From: CAZVEE01 sp964625525
GTDB taxonomy: Bacteria > Pseudomonadota > Alphaproteobacteria > JAJFIK01
Length of the DNA: 40,078 bases
Direction: 5' to 3'
Assembly (NCBI GenBank): GCA_964625525.1
Contig: CAZVEE010000030.1
Coordinates: 1-40,078, forward strand
Positions 16,817-24,523 of the stretch are shown here, piece after piece; the stretch's first letter is position 1; the number at the start of each line of letters is the position of its first letter. The notes beneath the pieces were generated by a model. That model was not told the origin of the DNA. It did no database searches and was given only the letters and a program-made list of their open reading frames with translations. The position numbers and the translations under genes are program-made.

Positions 16817-17361
16817 GGCAATGGTCTTCCTGTGGTTTCCCCTGGTGCGGCCGCTCTGCGCACCGCTCCTTATAATTACCTCAAAAGCGCGTCCGCCCGC
16901 CAGCCTCTGCGACTGCCGCAGTGCAGCGGGCAAAGCATACTCTTCGCTTTCCTCCCTCCCACAGCGGCCCCGCCAACCCGCCAGACGCAAGAGGCGAGAA
17001 GCGCGGAAACACTGGGGTTTTGGGGCCGTCCCCTCGCCTTTCGCGACGCTTGACTAGGCATGCCCCCATAGCTAGGTTGCGCCAACTTCTGGGTGCGGGC
17101 ACAGGTTTCGCAAGCGGGCGCCGGTTTTGAACCAAAGTCACGGTTTGCAACAGGCTCGGGTTTCGCAAAAAGGGGGCGGCCATCGCCGACTCACCTCACA
17201 CCGATGCCGATCAAGCCGCAGGTCGCCGCAACGCGAACGGCGCCAACGACCGCTCCGCGCCCCGTGACAAGCCTCTTGATTCGCGTCCGGCGACACCGTC
17301 GGGCACCGGGTCGAGTGGGGGAAGCGACGGCGATCATGACCCTCCCCCCACGCTCGAAGAT
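16817..17361. other. Divergent intergenic region between btaA and the atp operon
   Basis: The btaA side has one AT-rich patch (16870-16886) that could hold its promoter, with TATAAG on the minus strand but no clear -35. A G/T-rich tract at 17013-17025 has no assigned role. The atp side holds the candidate promoter at 17050-17078. After it, the 10-mer GGTTTCGCAA occurs at 17104-17113 and 17159-17168 with a variant GGTTTGCAA at 17142-17150. From about 17182 the sequence may already be the 5' part of atpI (see that entry). No tRNA or other RNA gene is visible. Confidence 0.5.
17050..17078 (+). promoter_or_regulatory. Candidate promoter of the atp (F0) operon
   Basis: TTGACT (17050-17055) and TAGGTT (17073-17078) are separated by 17 bp. 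The -35 match is five of six. This is the best sigma-70-like element upstream of atpI, about 100-280 bp before the possible starts. Confidence 0.45.
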
Positions 17362-17664
17362 GTGTCGCGGCGCCTGAAAGAGGCGCGCGAGGATCATGAC
17401 GACCCGAGCCAGGAGGCCCCATCCGGTCCTCCGGCGTCGGCGCAAGGGCTGGGGCTGGCGCTCCGGCTCGGTGTGGAATTCGTGGCCGCCGTCGGGGTGG
17501 GTGCCGGAATCGGCTACTACCTGGATCGCTGGCTGGATACAGGCCCTTGGCTGCTGCTGGTGTTTTTCTTGTTCGGCGCAGCGACCGGGTTTCGCAATGT
17601 GATCCGCGCGGCGTCCGAAGCAACGGACGACGCCGGCAGCGGATCGGACAAGACCGGCCACTGA
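17362..17664 (+). CDS. atpI: ATP synthase accessory protein AtpI
   Basis: AtpI is a small membrane protein that aids assembly of the c-ring. Two transmembrane helices are visible (about residues 32-52 and 61-78), with the typical GAGIGYYLDRWLDTGPWLLLVFFLFGAATGFRNV segment between and around them. The start is uncertain. GTG 17362 is the first conventional codon, but the frame is open from 17131 and an AGGGGG ribosome-binding sequence precedes an ATC codon at 17182, which would give an Asp/Ser/Pro-rich N-terminal extension of 60 residues. The stop codon is inside the first unit of a 17-bp tandem repeat. It is the first gene of the F0 operon. Confidence 0.8.
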   Translation: MSRRLKEAREDHDDPSQEAPSGPPASAQGLGLALRLGVEFVAAVGVGAGIGYYLDRWLDTGPWLLLVFFLFGAATGFRNVIRAASEATDDAGSGSDKTGH

Positions 17665-17740
17665 GCCGACTCGGCCACTGAGCCGACTCGGCCACTGAGC
17701 CGACTCGGCCACTGGGCCGACACGGCCATTGAGCCGACTG
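17656..17740 (+). repeat. Five-copy 17-bp tandem repeat seeded at the atpI stop codon
   Basis: Units of GGCCACTGAGCCGACTC begin at 17656, 17673 and 17690 (identical), then 17707 and 17724 (two changes each). The first unit includes the last codons and TGA stop (17662-17664) of atpI. The array fills about half of the atpI-atpB spacer. Confidence 0.92.
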
Positions 17741-17834
17741 AGACCGAGGCGCTCCGCCCTCACCGGGTCGCGAGCGCTTTTGTGCAGGTATCACGACAGG
17801 TCCCGCGGGGACCGAGCTGGAGAGAGGCGGTTTC

Positions 17835-18641
17835 GTGGCCGATAAGTGCAAACAAGATCCGATGCACCAGTTCGAAATCGTGCCTTACCACGAGGTGCCA
17901 TTCGACCTGTTTGGGATGCCGATCTATTTCACCAATTCGACGCTGGCCATGCTGGTAGCCACGGGCGCGGCAACGCTGTTGCTCACGCTGGCCATGTCAG
18001 GCCGCGCCATGGTGCCGGGGCGCTGGCAGAATGTGGCGGAGCTGTCCTACGAGTTCGTCGCCGACATTGTGCGCTCGACCACGGGCCAGGAGGGCATGCG
18101 GTTCTTCCCGCTGGTGTTCTCCATTTTCATGTTTGTGCTGTTCTGCAACCTGGTGGGCATGGTGCCGTACATGTTCACCGCCACCAGCCACATTGTGGTG
18201 ACCTTCGCGCTGGCGCTGGTGTCGATCTCGGCGGTGCTGGTGATCGGGTTTGCGCGCAATGGCCTGGGCTTTCTGCGCCTGTTTGCGCCGTCGGGCGTGC
18301 CGCTCTTGCTGATGCCGCTGATCATCGTGATTGAGGTGATCTCGTTCATGACGCGCCCCATCAGCTTGGCCGTGCGTCTGTTCGCGAACATGTTGGCCGG
18401 GCACACCATGCTGAAAGTGTTCGCAGGTTTCGTGGTGCTGATCGCAGTGCCGCTGCCGCCGGAATGCGGTGTTGAAGCGGCGACCGATGCGGGCTTCCTG
18501 TCGAAGCTGTTGGCGATCGTGCCGCTGTTCGCCTCGGTGGCGATCACGGGCCTGGAATTCCTGGTGGCGTTCCTGCAAGCGTTCATCTTCGCGATGCTGA
18601 CCAGCATCTATCTGAATGACGCGCTGCATCCGGCCCACTAA
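17835..18641 (+). CDS. atpB: F0F1 ATP synthase subunit a
   Basis: Subunit a forms the proton half-channels of the F0 motor in the inner membrane. The 268-residue protein has five to six transmembrane segments. The essential arginine is Arg181 in SLAVRLFANMLAGH. The last helices carry GLEFLVAFLQAFIFAMLT with the conserved Glu and Gln. The loop before the last helices (PLPPECGVEAATDAG) is longer and more polar than in many relatives. GTG 17835 is chosen with AGAGAGG upstream; ATG 17862 (MHQFEIV) is the alternative and fits the family N-terminus nearly as well. Confidence 0.95.
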   Translation: MADKCKQDPMHQFEIVPYHEVPFDLFGMPIYFTNSTLAMLVATGAATLLLTLAMSGRAMVPGRWQNVAELSYEFVADIVRSTTGQEGMRFFPLVFSIFMFVLFCNLVGMVPYMFTATSHIVVTFALALVSISAVLVIGFARNGLGFLRLFAPSGVPLLLMPLIIVIEVISFMTRPISLAVRLFANMLAGHTMLKVFAGFVVLIAVPLPPECGVEAATDAGFLSKLLAIVPLFASVAITGLEFLVAFLQAFIFAMLTSIYLNDALHPAH

Positions 18642-18660
18642 TGAGTTGACCAAGAATGCC

Positions 18661-18677
18661 GGGCCGCGAGGCGGCCC
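18661..18677 (+). other. Hairpin between atpB and atpE
   Basis: GGGCCGC-GAG-GCGGCCC is a perfect 7-bp GC stem with a 3-nt loop, 19 bp after the atpB stop. It may protect or separate the atpE message, which must be translated in excess. Confidence 0.45.
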
Positions 18678-18772
18678 TGCGGAGAGACCCTTCGACCTTT
18701 ACGTTCGTTCAAGAGCCCATGGTCCCGTCGGATCCTGGTCTCGTTCGGGAGCCTGAGAGGAGCTAGACCACC

Positions 18773-18997
18773 ATGACGTTTGAAGTCGCCAAAGCCCTTG
18801 CCGCCGGTTTCTATGCCTTCGCCCTGCTGGGTGCGGCGCTTGCCATCGGCAACATCTTCGCCGCCTATCTGCAAGGCGCGCTGCGCAATCCGTCCGCGGC
18901 TGCGCAAGAGCGCACCATGGTTTACATCGGCTTCGCCCTCGCCGAAGCCACGGGCCTGTTCGGCCTGGTGATGGCGTTCGTTCTGATCGCCCAGTAA
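18773..18997 (+). CDS. atpE: F0F1 ATP synthase subunit c
   Basis: Subunit c monomers form the rotating proton-carrying ring. The 74-residue protein has two helices joined by the polar loop Arg38-Asn39-Pro40 and the proton-binding Glu58 in helix 2 (IGFALAEATG). Helix 1 normally carries a GxGxGxG motif; here the positions read Gly20-x-Ala22-x-Ala24-x-Gly26, so two of four glycines are alanines. This motif influences ring size in other species. GGAGCTAG precedes ATG 18773. Hairpins on both sides of the gene may set its higher expression. Confidence 0.95.
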   Translation: MTFEVAKALAAGFYAFALLGAALAIGNIFAAYLQGALRNPSAAAQERTMVYIGFALAEATGLFGLVMAFVLIAQ

Positions 18998-19025
18998 CGC
19001 CTGCCCGGGTCCCGAACGACGGTTA

Positions 19026-19055
19026 GCCCGGTCTCGGTTTGACGCCAGACCGGGC
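19026..19055 (+). other. Hairpin between atpE and atpF'
   Basis: GCCCGGTCT (19026-19034) pairs with AGACCGGGC (19047-19055), a perfect 9-bp stem with a 12-nt loop, 28 bp after the atpE stop. With no U-tract, it is more likely an RNA-stabilising or partial-termination element than a full terminator. Confidence 0.5.
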
Positions 19056-19111
19056 GCACCGCCGCCGCACAGGACCTTGTCTTCTATCCGGCCGTTAAGA
19101 ACGGATCCGCC

Positions 19112-19741
19112 ATGTTCGACCTTTTGGATGGTTCCATAACCCCCTCTTTGATCGGCGTCCTGCCCAAGGACCTGGTGCCCACTCTGCACGGCTTCATGGT
19201 CGCGGCAGCAGAGGGCGGTGAAGCCGGGGGCGGCGGTATTCCGCAGCTCAATTTCGAAGAGAACCAGCCGCTCAGCCAGATCTTCTGGTTCGCGGTCACG
19301 TTCGCGTTTCTCTATTTCATGATGGCGCGCGTGGCCCTGCCCCGCATCGCCCAGGTGATCGAGGAACGTCACGACAAGATTGCCCAGGATCTGGACAAGG
19401 CGGCCGAATTCGAAGCGCGCACCAAAGAGGCCATCGCGGCCTATGAGACCGCGCTGAGCGAGGCCCGTGCCAAAGCCCTGCGCACGGTGGAGGAAACCCG
19501 GAAACAGGTAACCGCCGCCATGGAGCAGAAGCGCAAAGATTCCGAGGCCAAGATCGAAGATCGTCTGCGCCAGGCGGAAGAGCGGATTACCGCGACCAAG
19601 GACGCGGCACTCGCCAATGTGCGGGAGGTGGCGGGCGAGGTGTCCTCGGCCATCGTGTCGCGCCTGCTGAATGAAGAGGTATCCGGCAACGCCATTGCAA
19701 GCGCCGTCGATGCCGAGCTGACCACCACCCCGCGCCTCTAA
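19112..19741 (+). CDS. F0F1 ATP synthase subunit b'
   Basis: This 209-residue protein is the first of the two b-type stator subunits found in alphaproteobacteria and cyanobacteria. It has an extended N-terminus, one transmembrane helix at about 55-73 (IFWFAVTFAFLYFMMARVALPRI), and then a long charged coiled coil to about residue 185. The b' identity rests on the longer N-terminus and on the position directly after atpE and before the shorter b gene. It forms a heterodimer with AtpF to connect F1 with subunit a. The spacer to the next gene is 28 bp. Confidence 0.92.
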   Translation: MFDLLDGSITPSLIGVLPKDLVPTLHGFMVAAAEGGEAGGGGIPQLNFEENQPLSQIFWFAVTFAFLYFMMARVALPRIAQVIEERHDKIAQDLDKAAEFEARTKEAIAAYETALSEARAKALRTVEETRKQVTAAMEQKRKDSEAKIEDRLRQAEERITATKDAALANVREVAGEVSSAIVSRLLNEEVSGNAIASAVDAELTTTPRL

Positions 19742-19769
19742 CTGGCGTGGGCCCTGCGAGAAAGGCCGG

Positions 19770-20276
19770 GTGGCCATGGAAGCCCTGTTCGCTGATTCCA
19801 CATTCTGGGTCCTGGTGGCCCTCGTCCTGTTCGGTAGTCTGCTGGTCTATCTAGGCGTGCCGGGCCTGGTCACCGACGCCCTTGACGAGCGCACGACCCG
19901 CATCGGCCGGGAACTGGAAGAAGCGCGCCAACTGCGTGACGACGCGCAGGAGTTGCTGGCGGAATATCAGCGCAAGCAAAAGGACGCGGAAAAAGAAGCC
20001 GCCGATATCATCGAGCGTGCCGAGAAAGAAGCCGAGCGGCTGCAACGGGAAACGGACGCGGCCATCGCCGCGCAGCTGGAGCGGCGTACCCGGTTGGCTG
20101 AACAGAAGATCGCCCAGGCCGAAGCGCGCGCCATGGCCGAAGTACGCTCCATCGCGGCGGATGTGGCCATCGGTGCCGCGCGGCGGGTGCTGGATGATCG
20201 CATTGACGATGCCACGGACGCGACGCTCATCGCCGCTGGCACCAAAGACCTGGAGCGGACCCTGAAGGCACACTGA
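19770..20276 (+). CDS. atpF: F0F1 ATP synthase subunit b
   Basis: This is the second stator subunit, 168 residues. One N-terminal transmembrane helix (about 10-29, STFWVLVALVLFGSLLVYLGV) is followed by a charged coiled coil. GTG 19770 sits 7 bp after AGAAAGG; ATG 19776 (MEALFAD) is two codons inside and also possible. It is the last gene of the F0 operon. The F1 genes (atpHAGDC) are elsewhere, as usual in alphaproteobacteria. The TGA stop is the first codon of a perfect 16-bp duplication, followed by a strong terminator. Confidence 0.93.
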   Translation: MAMEALFADSTFWVLVALVLFGSLLVYLGVPGLVTDALDERTTRIGRELEEARQLRDDAQELLAEYQRKQKDAEKEAADIIERAEKEAERLQRETDAAIAAQLERRTRLAEQKIAQAEARAMAEVRSIAADVAIGAARRVLDDRIDDATDATLIAAGTKDLERTLKAH

Positions 20277-20305
20277 GCCGCAGGATAGGTGAGCCGCAGG
20301 ATAGG
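20274..20305 (+). repeat. Perfect 16-bp duplication starting at the atpF stop codon
   Basis: TGAGCCGCAGGATAGG occurs twice without a mismatch, at 20274-20289 and 20290-20305. The first three bases of the first copy are the atpF stop codon. Confidence 0.93.
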
Positions 20306-20327
20306 GATGCGGATCGACGCGCGGATC

Positions 20328-20350
20328 AAAGGGGCCTTCGAGGCCCCTTT
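20328..20350 (+). terminator. Rho-independent terminator of the atp operon
   Basis: AAAGGGGCCT (20328-20337), loop TCG, AGGCCCCTTT (20341-20350) followed by TC and a short T-rich stretch. The A-rich 5' side makes it work in both directions, so it can also serve the convergent gene ending at 20359. Confidence 0.88.
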
Positions 20351-20358
20351 TCATTTGC

Positions 20359-21441
20359 CTATTTCACCGTGATATCGACGGTGATCAGGTCATGGTCCGA
20401 CAGGGCCGTGCCTTGAGCATCCACGGCCGCAATGGTGCGCGGGTTCTCGACGATGAGCCCCCGGGTGAGGAACCAGTCGAGCTTGAGCTCCGGATAGCGG
20501 CGCGGCCCGGACTGAGGGGTTTCGCGCACGGTCGGCTTGGTCTGATTCGCCTTATCCCATTCGAATCCAGCGGCGCGGACCACGTCGAACAGGGGCTCGT
20601 GGGCCACCGGATCGAGCGTGCGCGCGCGGATCTCCGCCCAGCCCTCGCCCCCGGTGGAAACGCCCTTCCCCCGCGTCCAGGCGTCGCTGTCCGTGTTCAA
20701 ATCACCACCGATGATCATGGGGGCGCCGGGGGCATAGGTCTCGAGCGCGTCGATCAACAACGCCATTTGCTCGGCCCGGCGCTCGGCCGTCATGCGGCTT
20801 TCCAGATGCGCCGAGACCACCACCACATCGCCCCGCGCCATGGACACCTTGGCCGCGATCGCCATGCGCCCGCCGACGCGGCGTTCATCGCAGTCCGGCG
20901 CGAACCAGTTGGCATCGCGATCAAACCGGATCATCACCGGGTCAGCCATGGGGAACGCCGCCGACAAGACATTGCCGTGGAACCCACGCAGATTCTGACG
21001 CCCCTCGTTGAGCTGTTGTTCCCGATGGCTGCCCAAGCCCAGTTCCAGAAACTCCACCCCATAGAAGAAGTGGTGGCCGAGCGGCCCGGCGAGCCCGCGG
21101 GGGGTGTGCTGTTGGCCGGTGCGGGCCATGCCCACATCCATCTCGCTGAGGAAGGTCACGTCCACTGCCTCGGCCCGCAACAGGGCGACACTGGCGGGCA
21201 CATGCGTGCAGCGTTCCAGGTTCCAAGCAGCCACACGCAATCTGTGCGGGCGATCCTTGCGGCTTGGTTTCAAGCCTTTCTGGAGCACATGGAGCGGCTC
21301 CAACCGGCTGAGATGGGCATCGTGCTCTTCCTGGCTATCACCGGGCAGGGCCGCCAATTCCTCGCGCATTTCCACCGGACAATCGGGGATATCGTCTTTT
21401 ATCGTGCGCGTTAGAAAAATCCCGTTCACCAATTCACTCAT
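20359..21441 (-). CDS. Endonuclease/exonuclease/phosphatase-fold hydrolase
   Basis: This 360-residue protein belongs to the metal-dependent EEP superfamily (DNase I, ExoIII, sphingomyelinase). Conserved residues are Asn74 in AAWNLERC, Glu100 in FLSEMD, His212 in SAHLES, Asp247 and Asn249 in GGDLNTD, the LDWFLTRG block, and the terminal SDHD (Asp349-His350). The N-terminal 65 residues are charged and have no recognised domain. There is no signal peptide, so it probably acts in the cytoplasm. The substrate cannot be told from the sequence. ATG 21441 is preferred because AGGA precedes it by 6 bp; ATG 21453 is four codons upstream. Confidence 0.82.
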   Translation of the reverse strand: MSELVNGIFLTRTIKDDIPDCPVEMREELAALPGDSQEEHDAHLSRLEPLHVLQKGLKPSRKDRPHRLRVAAWNLERCTHVPASVALLRAEAVDVTFLSEMDVGMARTGQQHTPRGLAGPLGHHFFYGVEFLELGLGSHREQQLNEGRQNLRGFHGNVLSAAFPMADPVMIRFDRDANWFAPDCDERRVGGRMAIAAKVSMARGDVVVVSAHLESRMTAERRAEQMALLIDALETYAPGAPMIIGGDLNTDSDAWTRGKGVSTGGEGWAEIRARTLDPVAHEPLFDVVRAAGFEWDKANQTKPTVRETPQSGPRRYPELKLDWFLTRGLIVENPRTIAAVDAQGTALSDHDLITVDITVK

Positions 21442-21541
21442 GGCGGTCCTCATCGATCACGCAGCCAAGATTCCCCCGCCGCTTACAGGGTTAGTGTGGG
21501 AGGAAAGCCCAAAAAGGCAAAGAAAAGCGGTCCAGAACGCG

Positions 21542-21568
21542 AAAAAGGCGGCCCGAAGACCGCCTTTT
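21542..21568 (-). terminator. Rho-independent terminator after gcvPB
   Basis: On the minus strand AAAAGGCGG, an 8-nt loop, then CCGCCTTTTT gives a 9-bp stem with a U-tract. It lies 39 bp after the gcvPB stop, between gcvPB and the EEP hydrolase. The plus strand reads as a terminator too. Confidence 0.9.
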
Positions 21569-21606
21569 GATCTGTTTTGATGCCTGAAGGGGCATTCACG
21601 CGGCCC

Positions 21607-23178
21607 TCATTCGGCCGCCTGGCCCTGCCCGTCTTCGACCGGTTCCCAGGCGAGCACCGGGGCGCGAGCAGCCCGGGTCTCGTCCAGGCGGCTGCGCGGT
21701 GCCAGGTGCGGCGCGTTGTGGAAGCGCTCCGTGCGCCCTTCTCGGGCATCCATCGCCAACGCGCGCAGGCTGGCGATGAAGGTGTCCATGCTCTCTTTCG
21801 ACTCCGATTCCGTGGGCTCGATGAGCATGGCGCCCTTCACCACCAGGGGGAAGTACATGGTCATCGGGTGATAGCCCTCGTCGATCATCGCCTTGGCGAA
21901 ATCGAGTGTGGAGACATTGGTGTCTTTTAAGAAGCGGTCATCGAACAACGCCTCATGCATGCAGGGCCCTTCGAACGAGGCGGACATGACATCGGTGAGG
22001 CTCGCCATGACATAGTTGGCATTGAGCACCGCGTCCTCCGCCGCCTGGCGCAAGCCGTCAGAGCCGTGACTCATCATATAGGCAATGGCCCGCACGAACA
22101 TGCCCATCTGACCATGGAAGGCGGTCATGCGGCCGAAGGGCGCCACATCGCTTTCCCCGTCATGGTCGATCATATGGAAGCGGCCATCCTTCTCGATGAC
22201 GTAAGGCAACGGCGCGAAGGGCGCCAACGCCTCTGACAGGACCACCGGGCCCGAGCCCGGACCACCACCGCCATGGGGTGTGGAAAAGGTCTTGTGCAGA
22301 TTGATGTGCATGGCATCGACGCCCAGATCGCCGGGGCGCACACGCCCGACAATGGCATTGAAGTTGGCGCCATCGCAGTAGAAGAAGCCACCCACATCGT
22401 GCACCGCCGCCGCGATCTCGAGAATATCCCGCTCAAACAGGCCGCAGGTATTCGGATTTGTCACCATGATGGCGGCGACATCACTGGCGAGCTTGTCTTT
22501 CAGCGCCCGGACATCGACCCGGCCGGAATCGTCGGCCGGGATCGCATCAACCGCATAGCCGCATTGCACCGCCGTTGCCGGATTCGTTCCGTGCGCGGAT
22601 TCCGGTACGAGAACCCGCTGGCGCCGGTCGCCGCGAGCCTCCAATGCCGCGCGAATGGCCATCAGACCGCACAGCTCGCCATGCGCGCCCGCCTTTGGCG
22701 AGAGCGCCACGCCGGGCATGCCCGTGAGCGTTTTCAGCCAATGGGCAAGCCGGTCCATAAGCGCCAACGCACCCTGCACCGTCTGTTCGGGTTGAAGCGG
22801 ATGAATGTCCGCAAAACCCGGAAGACGCGCCATTTTTTCATTGAGGCGCGGATTATGCTTCATGGTGCAAGAGCCGAGGGGATAAAGCCCCAGATCAATC
22901 GCATAGTTTTTCTGGCTCAGGCGCACGAAATGGCGCACCACCTGCGGCTCCGACAGACCCGGAAGACCGATCGGCCCTTGGCGCGATAGAGCCCCCAGGC
23001 GGCTTTCCGTAGACGGATCAGGTGCCGGGAGATCAACACCGCAGCGCCCGTCCTGACTGATTTCAAACAGGAGCGGTTCTTCTTGCACCAGACCGCGATG
23101 GCCCGACGTGGTCTCAACCGCGTCGAAGGCCGCCGTGGTTTCGGCCGGGCGGCTGGGGCGTCCTTGCCGGTTCATCAT
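21607..23178 (-). CDS. gcvPB: Glycine dehydrogenase (decarboxylating) subunit 2
   Basis: This is the C-terminal half of the split P-protein of the glycine cleavage system. The PLP-binding lysine is Lys296 in HINLHKTFSTPHGGGGPG. Other conserved blocks are YPLGSCTMKHNPRLNE near 99 and AGAHGELCGLMAIR near 163. It pairs with GcvPA to decarboxylate glycine and load the aminomethyl group onto GcvH. Its start overlaps the gcvPA stop by 4 bp (ATGA), which suggests translational coupling. At 523 residues it is of normal size. It is the last gene of the operon. Confidence 0.97.
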   Translation of the reverse strand: MMNRQGRPSRPAETTAAFDAVETTSGHRGLVQEEPLLFEISQDGRCGVDLPAPDPSTESRLGALSRQGPIGLPGLSEPQVVRHFVRLSQKNYAIDLGLYPLGSCTMKHNPRLNEKMARLPGFADIHPLQPEQTVQGALALMDRLAHWLKTLTGMPGVALSPKAGAHGELCGLMAIRAALEARGDRRQRVLVPESAHGTNPATAVQCGYAVDAIPADDSGRVDVRALKDKLASDVAAIMVTNPNTCGLFERDILEIAAAVHDVGGFFYCDGANFNAIVGRVRPGDLGVDAMHINLHKTFSTPHGGGGPGSGPVVLSEALAPFAPLPYVIEKDGRFHMIDHDGESDVAPFGRMTAFHGQMGMFVRAIAYMMSHGSDGLRQAAEDAVLNANYVMASLTDVMSASFEGPCMHEALFDDRFLKDTNVSTLDFAKAMIDEGYHPMTMYFPLVVKGAMLIEPTESESKESMDTFIASLRALAMDAREGRTERFHNAPHLAPRSRLDETRAARAPVLAWEPVEDGQGQAAE

Positions 23179-24521
23179 TGCAGCACCTCCTTGAGCGCCT
23201 GCGCATAGGCCGCGCGATCGTCATCCGTGTTCGTCTCGGTGGCAGCGACCAGGATCAGGGAGGCCAGGCCCTCCTGCCCCGGCCATAGACGCGACGCCGG
23301 CACTCCGCCAAGCACGCCTTTCTCGGCTAGGGCATCAACGACGCGCCCCGCATCGCCCGGCACGGACAATGTGAACTCGTTGAAGAAATACGGCGTGACC
23401 AGATTAACGCCCGGAACCTCGGCCAGCATGCCAGCAAGTTTCACCGCCGACTGATGATTGAGCTGCGCCAGACGGGTAAAGCCCTCTTCACCCAGAAGCG
23501 CCATGTGGATGGTGAAGGCAAGACAGCACAGACCGGAATTTGTGCAGATATTGCTCGTTGCCTTATCGCGGCGAATATGCTGCTCACGCGTGGATAAGGT
23601 AAGCACATAGCCGCGCCGACCATGGGCATCCACCGTTTCCCCGGACAGACGCCCGGGCATCTGGCGGACATATTTCTTCCGTGTGGAGAAGAGCCCCACA
23701 TAGGGACCGCCGAAGTTGAGACCGTTGCCGATGCTCTGGCCTTCGGCCACCACGATATCCGCGCCCATCTCGCCGGGCGCTTTCAAGGCGCCGAGCGAGA
23801 CCGTCTCGGTCACCACGGCGATGAGGAGCGCGCCCTTAGCGTGGGCAGCCTCGGCCACGGCCGTCAGGTCGATCAAATGACCGAATACGGATGGGGTCTG
23901 GACCACCACGCAGGAGGTGTCGTCCATGATGGCAGCGATCAGGTCTTCAGTACCGGTTACATCCGGCTCAAGGGCCGTGACCGTGTCGCCGGCGAAACGG
24001 GACATGTTTTCGACCACTGCGCGATATTGAGGGTGCAGTCCGCCGGACAACACCGCACTTGTGCGCTTGGTGATGCGATGCGCCATGAGCACCGCTTCGG
24101 CCGTCGCGGTCGAACCGTCATACATGGAGGCGTTGGCCACATCCATGCCAGTGATGCGCGCGACCTGAGTTTGGAACTCAAACAGATATTGGGTCGTGCC
24201 CTGACTGATCTCCGGCTGGTAAGGCGTGTAGGAGGTCAGAAATTCAGAGCGCTGAATGATGTGATCAACGCTCGCCGGTACATGGTGACGATAGGCGCCG
24301 GCGCCTAAGAAAAAGGGCACCGAGCCGGCCGAGACATTCTGCGCAGCAAGCGCGCTCAGGTCTCTTTCGACCTGCATTTCGCCCATATGGGCAGGCAGGT
24401 CGACAGGACCCGGCAGGCGTGCGGCCTGGGGTACGTCGCGGAACAGGTCGTCAATGGAGGCAACGCCGATGCGTGCCAGCATATCCGACCGGTCTTGGGG
24501 CGTGAGAGGAAGATATCGCAT
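23175..24521 (-). CDS. gcvPA: Glycine dehydrogenase (decarboxylating) subunit 1
   Basis: This is the N-terminal half of the split P-protein, 448 residues. Characteristic segments are the opening MRYLPLTPQDRSDML, FLGAGAYRHHVP, TSYTPYQPEISQGTTQYLFEFQT, and NFGGPYVGLF. It has a PLP-enzyme fold but lacks the PLP lysine, which GcvPB supplies. The gene begins 2 bp after the gcvH stop and overlaps gcvPB by 4 bp, so stoichiometric translation is likely. Confidence 0.97.
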   Translation of the reverse strand: MRYLPLTPQDRSDMLARIGVASIDDLFRDVPQAARLPGPVDLPAHMGEMQVERDLSALAAQNVSAGSVPFFLGAGAYRHHVPASVDHIIQRSEFLTSYTPYQPEISQGTTQYLFEFQTQVARITGMDVANASMYDGSTATAEAVLMAHRITKRTSAVLSGGLHPQYRAVVENMSRFAGDTVTALEPDVTGTEDLIAAIMDDTSCVVVQTPSVFGHLIDLTAVAEAAHAKGALLIAVVTETVSLGALKAPGEMGADIVVAEGQSIGNGLNFGGPYVGLFSTRKKYVRQMPGRLSGETVDAHGRRGYVLTLSTREQHIRRDKATSNICTNSGLCCLAFTIHMALLGEEGFTRLAQLNHQSAVKLAGMLAEVPGVNLVTPYFFNEFTLSVPGDAGRVVDALAEKGVLGGVPASRLWPGQEGLASLILVAATETNTDDDRAAYAQALKEVLQ

Positions 24522-24523
24522 GA

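Noticed and set aside
16817..16990. PhoB box upstream of btaA
   Set aside because: I looked for tandem CTGTCAT-like heptamers because of the betaine-lipid role and found none.
20392..21414. Long open frame antisense to the EEP hydrolase
   Set aside because: The EEP motifs are complete on the minus strand; the plus frame is a composition shadow.
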